Of a stretch of DNA of 64,000 nt, positions 8,753 to 16,261 are shown piece after piece. The stretch spans positions 2,733,001 through 2,797,000 of the forward strand of contig NZ_CP154260.1 in the NCBI RefSeq assembly GCF_039545795.1, in the 5' to 3' direction. The DNA is from Chitinophaga niabensis (GTDB lineage: Bacteria > Bacteroidota > Bacteroidia > Chitinophagales > Chitinophagaceae). Numbering within the stretch: the first letter of the stretch is position 1; each line of letters begins with the position of its first letter. Below the pieces are notes generated by a model, which saw only the letters and a program-made list of their open reading frames with translations, made no database searches and was not told where the DNA came from. A program made the position numbers and the translations under genes.

Positions 8753-9226
8753 GTGAAAATACAGCTCTGGAGCATAGGCAAAGATAATGATGCCTACATC
8801 AATGAAGGCATTAAAATCTTTCAAAAAAGATTACAGCATTACACCGATTTCGATATTAAATTAATTCCAACTGTAAAACAGGCTGCCAGTCTTTCCATTC
8901 CGGAACTGAAAAAACAGGAAGGAAAAATGATCCTGGACCTCCTGCAGCCACAGGACTATTTGCTCGCCCTCGATGAAAGAGGAAAAACGATGACAACCGT
9001 ACAATTAGCCGATTTCCTCCAACAAAGGAACAATGCCGGCACCCGGCAGCTGATCATCCTCATAGGTGGCGCTTTTGGTCTGGATACGGCCGTTTTGCAG
9101 CGCGCTCAGCAACAATTATCACTTTCTTCCCTTACCTTTCCCCATCAGTTGGTCCGTTTGATCGTAACAGAACAACTTTACCGGGCATATACCGTGCTCA
9201 ACAACGAGAAATATCACCACCAATGA
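8753..9226 (+). CDS. rlmH: 23S rRNA (pseudouridine1915-N3)-methyltransferase RlmH
   Basis: SPOUT-class methyltransferase that methylates N3 of pseudouridine 1915 in helix 69 of 23S rRNA, using SAM. I chose the GTG at 8753: it gives 157 residues and the family's usual 'VKIQLWSIGK' N-terminus, whereas the longer TTG-initiated frame would start inside the -7 promoter element. The C-terminal trefoil knot is intact: 'LALDERGKTMTT', 'IILIGGAFGLDTAVLQRA', 'LSLSSLTFPHQLVRLI', 'EQLYRAYTVLNNEKYHH'. The conserved C-terminal 'YHH' is typical. It precedes a rhomboid protease gene by 28 bases and may be co-transcribed with it. Confidence 0.96.
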   Translation: MKIQLWSIGKDNDAYINEGIKIFQKRLQHYTDFDIKLIPTVKQAASLSIPELKKQEGKMILDLLQPQDYLLALDERGKTMTTVQLADFLQQRNNAGTRQLIILIGGAFGLDTAVLQRAQQQLSLSSLTFPHQLVRLIVTEQLYRAYTVLNNEKYHHQ

Positions 9227-9254
9227 TTATTTTTACAGCTTAACCGGGGAATTT

Positions 9255-9866
9255 ATGGCAATCAGCATAACACTTATCATCATCATCTTTACCTGTATCG
9301 TTTCTATCACCTCCTTCAACAGACCCGATCAGATAGATAAATTGAGTTTCTGGCCCTATATGATCAATGAACGTAAGGAATGGTACCGTTTCATTACTTC
9401 AGGTTTTGTGCATAGTGATTACATGCACCTTGGCTTCAATATGCTTACGCTGTGGTTCTTTGGTAATGCCATGGAACAATATTTCCAGCTTTTCTTTGGG
9501 AGTAAGTTCTTCTTTGTGCTGTTATATGTACTGGGACTGATCTTACCGGATATCTCCTCTTACTTCAGGCAGAAAGATAATATTTCCTACAGGGCTATTG
9601 GCGCATCCGGCGCAGTATCTGCTGTACTGTTCTCTATCATTATCTTTGATCCATGGATGATGATCCAAGTGTTCTTTATTCCGCTTCCCGCCATCGTTTT
9701 CGGCGTATTGTATCTCGCCTACTCATGGTATATGGCCAAAAGAGGCGGAGATAACATCGGGCACGATGTACATTTCTGGGGTGCTGTACTCGGTCTCGTA
9801 TTCCCGATCGTATTAAAGCCGGAACTGGGGCTGCTGTTTATAGACAGGCTCCTAAGCAAGTTCTAA
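9255..9866 (+). CDS. Rhomboid-family intramembrane serine protease
   Basis: A 203-residue polytopic membrane protein that cleaves substrates within the lipid bilayer. The catalytic dyad is visible: serine in 'AIGASGAVSAVLFS' (GxSG motif) and histidine in 'GHDVHFWGAVLGL'. An N-terminal helix, the 'HSDYMHLGFNMLTLWFFG' L1/TM2 region with the conserved His and Asn, and about six membrane segments fit the family. The stop overlaps the convergent tilS stop by 15 bases. Substrate unknown. Confidence 0.92.
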   Translation: MAISITLIIIIFTCIVSITSFNRPDQIDKLSFWPYMINERKEWYRFITSGFVHSDYMHLGFNMLTLWFFGNAMEQYFQLFFGSKFFFVLLYVLGLILPDISSYFRQKDNISYRAIGASGAVSAVLFSIIIFDPWMMIQVFFIPLPAIVFGVLYLAYSWYMAKRGGDNIGHDVHFWGAVLGLVFPIVLKPELGLLFIDRLLSKF

Positions 9867-11174
9867 TTTCAGTATTTTCCTTGTTTTATCTGTGATCTTG
9901 AAACGGTCATCTATCCGCATGCCCGCCACCCAGATAATCCTTTTCCCGGATTCCAATACCCATACCTTTTCCTTCTCCGGCAGGGATAACTTTTGATCAA
10001 TGAAAAAGCGGCTGAGCTTCTTCTTTTTTGCCATGCCAAGGGGATAGAAATAATCTCCTTTTTTCCACCTGCGCAATAAAAGCGGGAACTGCACCTGCTG
10101 AAGGTCCAGGCAGGCGATGCTGGCAGCAACAGGTACGGTGAATCCTTCCTTTGCCAATTGCTCTACTTTCAAAAGTGCATCCGGTAGTTGTACCAGGTGT
10201 TGATCTTCTTCAATGATAAAATGCGTGGAGGCTGTTGCTTCCAGCGGTGTAATGATCAGCCATTTCCGGTCCCTCACAATACGGTGTGTGGTGGTGGCCA
10301 CCCATTTGCCGGGTTCGCTGTTCAACAGCTCCACTACCTGCGCCGCCTGTGCCGTGCTGCATTGAAATGGTTTCAGTATTTCATAGGCGATGGTAGACAA
10401 TGGTACAGCCTGCTGCAGCTTCAGGATGGGAATGAAATATTCCGTTCCCCGCTGCACGATCAGTTTCTTTCTGTGTATTTCCACTGCCTGCCTGTAAAGC
10501 ACCTCTGCTTCGCGGAAACGCTCAATGCTACTGCCCGTGTTCTTCACCACTTCAGGCAATACCTCTTCTAAACGCGGCAGTACCTGGTGGCGAAAAAAAT
10601 TACGTGTGTACTTATCCGTAGTATTGGAACTGTCTTCCACATGCTGCAGGTTTTCCGCATCTGCATACGCTTTGATCTCTTCTCTTGTGGCAAACAACAA
10701 AGGGCGTACAATATGCCCCTGTACAGGCAGGATGCCATGTAGGCCCGCTATGCCTGTGCCTTTTGAAAGGTTCATCCACACTGTTTCTACATTATCCTGC
10801 ATATGATGCGCAGTGGCAATGAAGGATAGTCCCCTCTCCTGCCGCAGTTCTTCCAGCCATTGATAGCGCAGTTCCCTTGCAGCCACCTGGATAGATCTTT
10901 TATGCGCAGTGGCATAGGTTTCCGTATCAAAACGCTGTACGAAAAAGGGAATACCATAACTTTCTGCCAGCTCGCGTACAAACGTTTCGTCACGTTCAGA
11001 CTCTGCACCTCTTAATTGAAAATTACAATGAGCGATCTCCACTTTAATACCGGCCTGCACACACAGATGTGTGAGCACAATGGAATCCAGTCCACCGCTG
11101 ACCGCCAGCAGTAAAGGATCCGCAGCTGTAAAGAGCTGCTCTTTTGCAATATATGAACGTAGCTGTTGCAGCAT
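9852..11174 (-). CDS. tilS: tRNA(Ile)-lysidine synthase TilS
   Basis: ATP-dependent ligase that attaches lysine to C34 of the CAU-anticodon isoleucine tRNA, switching it from AUG to AUA decoding; essential in most bacteria. The N-terminal PP-loop 'AVSGGLDSIVLTHL' binds ATP. 'ELRYQWLEELRQERGLSFIA' and 'TAHHMQDNVETVWMNL' follow, as in other TilS proteins, then the TilS substrate-binding region and a C-terminal domain ('RWKKGDYFYPLGMAKKKKLS', 'VWVAGMRIDDRFKIT'-like end). Length 440 is usual. It lies 9 bases after the TPR gene, so the two are likely one operon. Confidence 0.95.
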   Translation of the reverse strand: MLQQLRSYIAKEQLFTAADPLLLAVSGGLDSIVLTHLCVQAGIKVEIAHCNFQLRGAESERDETFVRELAESYGIPFFVQRFDTETYATAHKRSIQVAARELRYQWLEELRQERGLSFIATAHHMQDNVETVWMNLSKGTGIAGLHGILPVQGHIVRPLLFATREEIKAYADAENLQHVEDSSNTTDKYTRNFFRHQVLPRLEEVLPEVVKNTGSSIERFREAEVLYRQAVEIHRKKLIVQRGTEYFIPILKLQQAVPLSTIAYEILKPFQCSTAQAAQVVELLNSEPGKWVATTTHRIVRDRKWLIITPLEATASTHFIIEEDQHLVQLPDALLKVEQLAKEGFTVPVAASIACLDLQQVQFPLLLRRWKKGDYFYPLGMAKKKKLSRFFIDQKLSLPEKEKVWVLESGKRIIWVAGMRIDDRFKITDKTRKILKLELA

Positions 11175-11183
11175 TATATTTAA

Positions 11184-11495
11184 TTAGTCGGTGAGATCTT
11201 CATGAGCAGCCTGCAGCTCGTTGTAAGCATGCATATCTTTCTCTTCCCAGGCAATATACATTCCCTTTTCATACACAGCAATGGCTGCTTCCGTTTCTCC
11301 GGTACGCTCCAGCAGTTTACCCAGGTGATAATAAGAACCTACATAAGTGGGTTCTTTTTCCAGCAATTCCTCAAATACTTTTCTTGCATTCCCATCCTCC
11401 TGGATCTTGATGTATTCAAGTGCCAGCGCATGTTTCAGGAAACTATCCTGCGGGCTGCTTTCAAGGAATGCCTTCAGTTGCGCGATTCTATCCAT
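11184..11495 (-). CDS. Small tetratricopeptide-repeat protein
   Basis: A 103-residue, all-helical soluble protein with about two TPR motifs. The consensus is clear in 'YVGSYYHLGKLLERTGETEA' followed by 'AIAVYEKGMYIAWEEKD', and a more divergent one covers residues 12-45. TPRs are protein-binding scaffolds; no enzymatic role is expected. It is the first gene of a pair with tilS (9-base gap). I know no functional link to tilS, so the partner stays unknown. Confidence 0.85.
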   Translation of the reverse strand: MDRIAQLKAFLESSPQDSFLKHALALEYIKIQEDGNARKVFEELLEKEPTYVGSYYHLGKLLERTGETEAAIAVYEKGMYIAWEEKDMHAYNELQAAHEDLTD

Positions 11496-11555
11496 GTTGA
11501 ATATTTCTAATTTTAATTACGGGCGGGCGCCTGTTCGCCCAATGCCTAAATCCCA

Positions 11556-11563
11556 TATATTTG
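11556..11563 (+). promoter_or_regulatory. -7 promoter element of etfBA
   Basis: TATATTTG matches TAnnTTTG 37 bases before the etfB ATG. The -33 position is weak (GTTC). Confidence 0.45.
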
Positions 11564-11600
11564 CTAATACTGCATTTTTCAATTAAACCAGTTAACGGAT

Positions 11601-12341
11601 ATGAAGATCTTAGTATGTATCAGTAAAACTCCCGACACAACTGCAAAAATAGCTTTCGCAGACAACAACACGAAATTCAGTGAGGCGGGTGTGCAGTTTA
11701 TTATCAATCCATACGATGAATGGTATGCCCTGGTAAGAGCATTGGAACTGAAAGAAACATTGAATGCCACCGTACACCTGATCACAGTGGGAGGAGCCGA
11801 TACCGAGCCAGTGATCCGCAAAGCCCTTGCGCTTGGCGGAGATGAAGCTTTCCGTGTGAATGCGGATAGTCATGACAGTTATTATATTGCTTCGCAGATA
11901 GCGGCGCATGCCAAACAGGAAAATTACGATATCATATTTACCGGTAAAGAAACCATCGACTATAACGGTTCCGGCATTGGCGGTATGGTAGCGGAACTGG
12001 TGGGCATCCCCTTTGTTTCCATCGCTTCTAAATTTGAACTGAATGGCCAGGTAGCTACCCTTCGCCGTGAGATAGAAGGCGGAGAAGAAGTTTGTGAGGT
12101 TACATTACCTGTAGCTGTTTCCTGCCAGAAAGGAATGGCAGAAGCCAGGATCCCCAACATGCGGGGCATTATGGCGGCGCGCACCAAACCGCTGAAAGTA
12201 ATAGAACCCGTACAGGCTGATACCCTCACCAGTATCGTATCTTTTGAATTACCACCAGCAAAAGCCGGTGTGAAACTGATCCCGGCAGATAACGTAGAAG
12301 AGTTGGTAAAACTCCTGCACGAAGAAGCTAAAGTGATCTGA
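11601..12341 (+). CDS. etfB: Electron transfer flavoprotein, beta subunit
   Basis: Small AMP-binding subunit of the heterodimeric ETF, which accepts electrons from acyl-CoA and other flavin dehydrogenases and passes them to ETF:quinone oxidoreductase. Family features include 'MKILVCISKTPDTTAKI', 'INPYDEWYALVRALELKE', 'VTVGGADTEPVIRKALALG'-type strands and 'DIIFTGKETIDYNGSGIGGM'. Length 246 matches. The alpha subunit follows after 26 bases, so both subunits are made from one transcript. In aerobic Bacteroidota the pair serves fatty-acid and amino-acid oxidation. Confidence 0.96.
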   Translation: MKILVCISKTPDTTAKIAFADNNTKFSEAGVQFIINPYDEWYALVRALELKETLNATVHLITVGGADTEPVIRKALALGGDEAFRVNADSHDSYYIASQIAAHAKQENYDIIFTGKETIDYNGSGIGGMVAELVGIPFVSIASKFELNGQVATLRREIEGGEEVCEVTLPVAVSCQKGMAEARIPNMRGIMAARTKPLKVIEPVQADTLTSIVSFELPPAKAGVKLIPADNVEELVKLLHEEAKVI

Positions 12342-12367
12342 TCTTATTCAACACTAAAACAATTCGC

Positions 12368-13339
12368 ATGTCCGTTTTAATATTCGCCGATCAATTTCAG
12401 GGAAAAATAAAGAAGTCTGCATTGGAAGCAGTGCAGTATGGCGCCAAAGTGGCCGCCCAAACAGGAACAACCGCTACTGCGCTGGTAGCAGGAGAAGTAA
12501 GTGCAGAGGAACTGGCCAGCCTGGGCCAGTATGGTGCGCAAAAAGTATTACACGTGGCAGATGCCCGTTTGAATGAACTGGAAGCCGGCACCGCCACCAA
12601 GATCCTCGCAGACGCGGTGGCAAAAGAAAATGCCACTATCATTATATTCTCTCATAACTTCTCCGGCCGTGCCATTGCCCCGCAATTATCGTCCCGCTTA
12701 AAAGCAGGCCTGGTAGCCGGGGCCATTTCCCTGCCCGATACTGCTAGCGGTTTTGTGGTAAAGAAGAACGTTTTCTCCGGAAAGGCTTTTGCCAATGTAA
12801 ATATTACGTCTGAAAAGAAGATCGTTTCCGTACTGCCCAATACTTTCAGCCTGGCACCAACAGGCGGTACCGCTTCTGTGGAAGCTTTTACCCCTGCCCT
12901 TACAGATGCCGATTTCCGCGTCAAACCACTTAAAGTAGAAACCATCAGTGGCGAAGTACCGCTGACAGAAGCAGAAATAGTAGTAAGCGGTGGCCGTGGC
13001 CTGAAAGGTCCCGAACACTGGGGCATACTGGAAGACCTGGCCCACGCGCTGGGCGCTGCCACTGCCTGCAGCCGCCCCGTGGCGGATGCCGACTGGCGCC
13101 CGCATCATGAACACGTTGGCCAGACTGGTTTCACCGTAAGGCCCAATTTATACGTGGCTATTGGCATCTCCGGAGCCATTCAGCACCTGGCAGGTGTAAA
13201 CGGCAGTAAAGTGATCGTAGTGATCAATAAAGACCCCGAAGCCCCCTTCTTTAAGGCCGCAGATTACGGTATAGTAGGCGATGCTTTTGAAGTGGTGCCT
13301 AAATTGACAGCCGCAGTTAAGAAATATAAGGGTATCTGA
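12368..13339 (+). CDS. etfA: Electron transfer flavoprotein, alpha subunit
   Basis: FAD-binding subunit of ETF, 323 residues. The N-terminal half is the usual ETF alpha/beta domain. The C-terminal FAD-binding domain is intact: 'VVSGGRGLKGPEHWGILEDL', 'GAATACSRPVADADWRPHHE', 'HVGQTGFTVRPNLYVAIGIS' and 'GAIQHLAGVNGSKVIVVINK' with 'PEAPFFKAADYGIVGD'. These make the flavin pocket. It directly follows etfB and pairs with it. No quinone oxidoreductase partner lies in the window. Confidence 0.96.
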   Translation: MSVLIFADQFQGKIKKSALEAVQYGAKVAAQTGTTATALVAGEVSAEELASLGQYGAQKVLHVADARLNELEAGTATKILADAVAKENATIIIFSHNFSGRAIAPQLSSRLKAGLVAGAISLPDTASGFVVKKNVFSGKAFANVNITSEKKIVSVLPNTFSLAPTGGTASVEAFTPALTDADFRVKPLKVETISGEVPLTEAEIVVSGGRGLKGPEHWGILEDLAHALGAATACSRPVADADWRPHHEHVGQTGFTVRPNLYVAIGISGAIQHLAGVNGSKVIVVINKDPEAPFFKAADYGIVGDAFEVVPKLTAAVKKYKGI

Positions 13340-13512
13340 TAATATTGTGATAGCCGTCTGCTATTGACTTTCGGCAGGATATTGCCGCTTTCATGCTGCA
13401 AAATCCGCCCGGATGCTAATAGCTGGCGGCTTTCCGCTTTTTAGATATCGAATATTTTTCTAACTTCACGTCTTACACGATTAAACGTGAGCGCTAACGC
13501 GTATTTGACAGT

Positions 13513-14115
13513 ATGAGAAAAATAGAATTGGAAATAGTTGCTTTGTCGCACAGTATTACGCAAACTCATTCATATGCCGTGGTGTTAGGAGAAGTGAATG
13601 GATTAAGGCGTTTACCCATAGTTATTGGAGGGTTTGAAGCTCAGGCCATAGCAGTAGCGCTGGAAAAAATGCAGCCCAGCAGGCCGCTCACACACGATCT
13701 CATGAAAAATTTCATGAATGCATTTAGCGTTGAGTTGCATGAAGTGGTGATCAGCAATCTGCAGGAAGGCATTTTCTACTCCAAATTAATCTGCTCCAAT
13801 AACGATGATACGATAGAAATAGACTCCCGCACATCAGACGCCCTGGCATTGGCAGTACGGTTCGGATGCCCCATATATACATACGAAAACATCCTGAACA
13901 GTGCTGGTATCCTGCTGGACGATCCCGCCGGCAAGAAAACAACCAAACCAGCCGGTGGACCTACCATCTCGGAACATGAAAAAGGTGCTGAAGACGACCT
14001 TAAAGTGCTGAACCTGGAAGAACTCAACACCCTCCTGCAGGAAGTACTGGAACAGGAAGACTATATCCGCGCCATCGCTATCCGCGATGAGATCAATAGC
14101 CGAAAAAGTAAATAA
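13513..14115 (+). CDS. Bifunctional nuclease-family (DUF151) protein with UVR motif
   Basis: Residues 1-140 form the BFN/DUF151 domain: 'VALSHSITQTHSYAVVLGEV', 'RRLPIVIGGFEAQAIAVALE', 'RPLTHDLMKNFMNAF' and 'EIDSRTSDALALAVRFGCPI'. Homologues in plants and bacteria degrade RNA and DNA or bind as chaperones; the true activity is debated. Residues about 163-200 add a UvrB/UvrC-type motif ('LLQEVLEQEDYIRAIAIRDE'), a helical hairpin used for protein contacts. The fusion is common in Bacteroidota. It precedes ispE by 5 bases, so they are co-transcribed. Function here not assigned. Confidence 0.9.
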   Translation: MRKIELEIVALSHSITQTHSYAVVLGEVNGLRRLPIVIGGFEAQAIAVALEKMQPSRPLTHDLMKNFMNAFSVELHEVVISNLQEGIFYSKLICSNNDDTIEIDSRTSDALALAVRFGCPIYTYENILNSAGILLDDPAGKKTTKPAGGPTISEHEKGAEDDLKVLNLEELNTLLQEVLEQEDYIRAIAIRDEINSRKSK

Positions 14116-14120
14116 GCGCC

Positions 14121-14930
14121 GTGATCCTTTTTCCCAATTGCAAGATCAACCTTGGTTTACACATTCTGCAAAAACGTGCAGATGGTTTTCACGATCTGGA
14201 AACCGTGTTCTACCCGCTCCTTTTACAGGACGCCCTGGAGATCATTACAGCAGAAGAAAACATCTTTTCCAGCAGTGGCCTGGATATTCCGGGAGACACA
14301 GAAGATAATCTCTGTAAAAAAGCCTGGCACTTATTAAAAGCAGACTTCCCTCAATTGCCCGCTATACACATGCATCTCCATAAACAGATCCCCATAGGCG
14401 CAGGCCTCGGAGGAGGTTCGGCAGATGGTGCTTTTACCCTCAAACTGCTCAATTCAAAATACAACCTGGATATCCCCCTGGAAAAGCTGGAAGCTTATGC
14501 TGGCATACTCGGCAGCGATTGCCCCTTCTTTATCCGGAATACAGCCTGTTTTGCTTCAGGCAGAGGAGAACTCATGGAACCCCTTGAACTGGACCTGAGC
14601 GCTTATTCCTTCCTTCTGGTACATCCCGGCATCCATGTTAACACCGGGTGGGCATTTGGGCAGATTGTACCGGGCCGCCCGGCTGTTCCCTTAAAGGATA
14701 TCGACTGGCAGGACGTAAGCAGCTGGAAGCACCGTTTAACGAACGATTTTGAAGCCCCGGTGTTTGCCGCCTACCCCGCTATCGGAGGAATAAAGGAGAA
14801 AATGTATAAGAACGGGGCCATCTATGCAGCTATGAGCGGAAGCGGATCCGCCGTGATAGGGATCTTTCCCAAGAACAAATTACCGGAAACCGGCTGGGAA
14901 ACAGGATGCAGGGTGTTTGAAATGATATAA
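14121..14930 (+). CDS. ispE: 4-diphosphocytidyl-2-C-methyl-D-erythritol kinase
   Basis: GHMP-family kinase that phosphorylates the 2-hydroxyl of CDP-methylerythritol, step four of the non-mevalonate isoprenoid pathway. It starts at GTG (14121), giving the usual 'PNCKINLGLHILQKRADGFH' N-terminus with the catalytic Lys. The ATP-binding motif 'IPIGAGLGGGSADGAFTL' and the C-terminal 'AAMSGSGSAVIGIF' are intact. Length 269 is normal. It follows the nuclease-like gene by 5 bases, suggesting translational coupling and explaining the GTG start. Confidence 0.96.
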   Translation: MILFPNCKINLGLHILQKRADGFHDLETVFYPLLLQDALEIITAEENIFSSSGLDIPGDTEDNLCKKAWHLLKADFPQLPAIHMHLHKQIPIGAGLGGGSADGAFTLKLLNSKYNLDIPLEKLEAYAGILGSDCPFFIRNTACFASGRGELMEPLELDLSAYSFLLVHPGIHVNTGWAFGQIVPGRPAVPLKDIDWQDVSSWKHRLTNDFEAPVFAAYPAIGGIKEKMYKNGAIYAAMSGSGSAVIGIFPKNKLPETGWETGCRVFEMI

Positions 14931-14948
14931 AGTGATGATCCTCAAAGC

Positions 14949-15151
14949 CCTTCTCGGCAGGCAAGTATTATTCAGATCGCAAATAACTGAGTCTCAATGC
15001 ATTGCCCGGTGCTATCCTACCACACGCACCTTAATTTCCTTATAACTACTTGATTTTCATAAACCTTCTCGGTAGGTAAGTAAAAGCTAATCTGTCTGAA
15101 AAAAGCCTATAAAAGCCTGATCCAGAACACATTACCCGGCGCTATCCTACC
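14949..15151 (-). repeat. Two copies of an intergenic element with complementary ends
   Basis: Copy A is 14949-15021 and copy B 15064-15151. Both begin CCTTCTCGGYAGGYAAGTA and end CATTRCCCGGYGCTATCCTACC on the plus strand; the middles differ. On the minus strand each begins GGTAGGATAGC and ends in CCTACCGAG or CCTGCCGAG, so the ends can pair. The change in copy A keeps a pair only as a T-G wobble on the minus strand, hinting at an RNA read from that strand. It lies between ispE and the rplT terminator, in a region with no gene (14931-15174). Confidence 0.5.
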
Positions 15152-15174
15152 TACGCCTTAGGCATAAAACAAAA

Positions 15175-15203
15175 ATAGCCGTTCCGATAATCGGAACGGC
15201 TAT
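15175..15203 (-). terminator. Terminator of the rpmI-rplT operon
   Basis: Near-perfect palindrome ATAGCCGTTCCGA/TCGGAACGGCTAT with a 3-base loop, 22 bases after the rplT stop codon. On the minus strand it is followed by TTTTTGTTTTA. Confidence 0.85.
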
Positions 15204-15224
15204 ATATTGCGAGTAAGATCAGTC

Positions 15225-15569
15225 TTATTTTACAGAAGCGATAAGGCTTTTGAAAGTTTCAGGCTCATTCATAGCCAGGTCAGCGAGAACTTTTCTGTTC
15301 AGGCCGATGTTCTTTTCTGACAATTTATGAATGAATGCTGAGTAAGTCAATCCTTCTGCTCTGGCCGCAGCGTTAATACGGGCGATCCACAGTTGACGGT
15401 AGTTTCTTTTCTTCAGTTTGCGACCTACATAAGAATAGGTTAAGCCTTTCTCCAGAACGTTCTTAGCTACGGTATAAACATTTTTACGTTTACCGTAGAA
15501 GCCTTTGGCTTGCTTTAAGATCTTCTTTCTTCTGGCTCTGGACGCAACTGCGTTTACTGAACGAGGCAT
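15225..15569 (-). CDS. rplT: 50S ribosomal protein L20
   Basis: Assembly-initiating 50S protein that binds 23S rRNA domain II. The 114-residue product has the invariant '[20 protein letters not shown]' start, '[17 protein letters not shown]' and '[20 protein letters not shown]'. The gene follows rpmI by 39 bases. In many bacteria L20 represses this operon through the infC-rpmI leader; the separation from infC here would alter that. Confidence 0.98.
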   Translation of the reverse strand: MPRSVNAVASRARRKKILKQAKGFYGKRKNVYTVAKNVLEKGLTYSYVGRKLKKRNYRQLWIARINAAARAEGLTYSAFIHKLSEKNIGLNRKVLADLAMNEPETFKSLIASVK

Positions 15570-15608
15570 GTTATGCTTTTTAAAACTTGTTTAATAAATT
15601 GATACGTT

Positions 15609-15806
15609 TTAGCGAAGTACGAGCATACGCTTCACCAGGTTCAGATTTGCATCAGCTACCAGGCTACTGCCTCTCAATGAACGCTTTCTTTTGTTAGACT
15701 TCTTAGTCAATAAGTGACTTTTGAAAGCCTTCGGACGTTTGATCGCTCCGCTGCCGGTCACCGTAAACGTCTTCTTCGCACGGCTATGAGTCTTTACTTT
15801 TGGCAT
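15609..15806 (-). CDS. rpmI: 50S ribosomal protein L35
   Basis: A 65-residue basic protein starting '[20 protein letters not shown]' with '[20 protein letters not shown]', the family signature. It is the first gene of the rpmI-rplT operon. Normally infC lies directly upstream; here infC is about 38 kb away on the same strand, and the upstream neighbour is instead a divergent giant gene. Confidence 0.98.
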   Translation of the reverse strand: MPKVKTHSRAKKTFTVTGSGAIKRPKAFKSHLLTKKSNKRKRSLRGSSLVADANLNLVKRMLVLR

Positions 15807-15826
15807 TATACATCAAATTTGGTCTG

Positions 15827-15834
15827 CAAAGGTA
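15827..15834 (-). promoter_or_regulatory. -7 promoter element of rpmI-rplT
   Basis: On the minus strand TACCTTTG matches TAnnTTTG, 20 bases before the rpmI ATG. No clear TTTG at -33. It suggests that rpmI-rplT has gained its own promoter after losing the infC context. Confidence 0.45.
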
Positions 15835-16002
15835 GCTAATTATTTGATAAATGTCACAACAGTCATAAAAAAATTCAATTTTTCCTCCTCGTTCCAAAAA
15901 AAAGTTCACATTTTTTCCACTCGATTAATATATTGACTTTCAAACAGCCCATACTTTATAAACATTAAATTAGCGCTTTTTTACCGTTCCGGGCGAAATA
16001 CG

Positions 16003-16010
16003 TATTTTTG
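16003..16010 (+). promoter_or_regulatory. Possible -7 element of the giant gene
   Basis: TATTTTTG matches TAnnTTTG, about 250 bases upstream of the giant gene ATG. If real, the leader is long. The rest of 15835-16261 shows only short A/T-rich sequence and a 34-codon frame (16106-16210) without support. Confidence 0.35.
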
Positions 16011-16261
16011 TTTCTCCTATATTATCATTAATTTTAATTTCAGATTATTAAAAATTCATCCCATATCTAGTTATCGAACCTTTTTGACCGAATATCCGAA
16101 AGCCTATGAAACCGATTATCTACACCTACGAAAAAGAGTACCAGATCAAAGGCAACTCATTGTTTCCATCAATTTTTCATTTGAAGGCATTTCCGTTACC
16201 GCGGAAGTAACGCCTATTGCTGTGCCTAACAGACCTATGATTCACCTAATTGTAAGAAACA

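Noticed and set aside
16106..16210. 34-codon frame upstream of the giant gene (MKPIIYTYEKEYQ...)
   Set aside because: It has no promoter, no domain and no conservation evidence, and could arise by chance in the leader.
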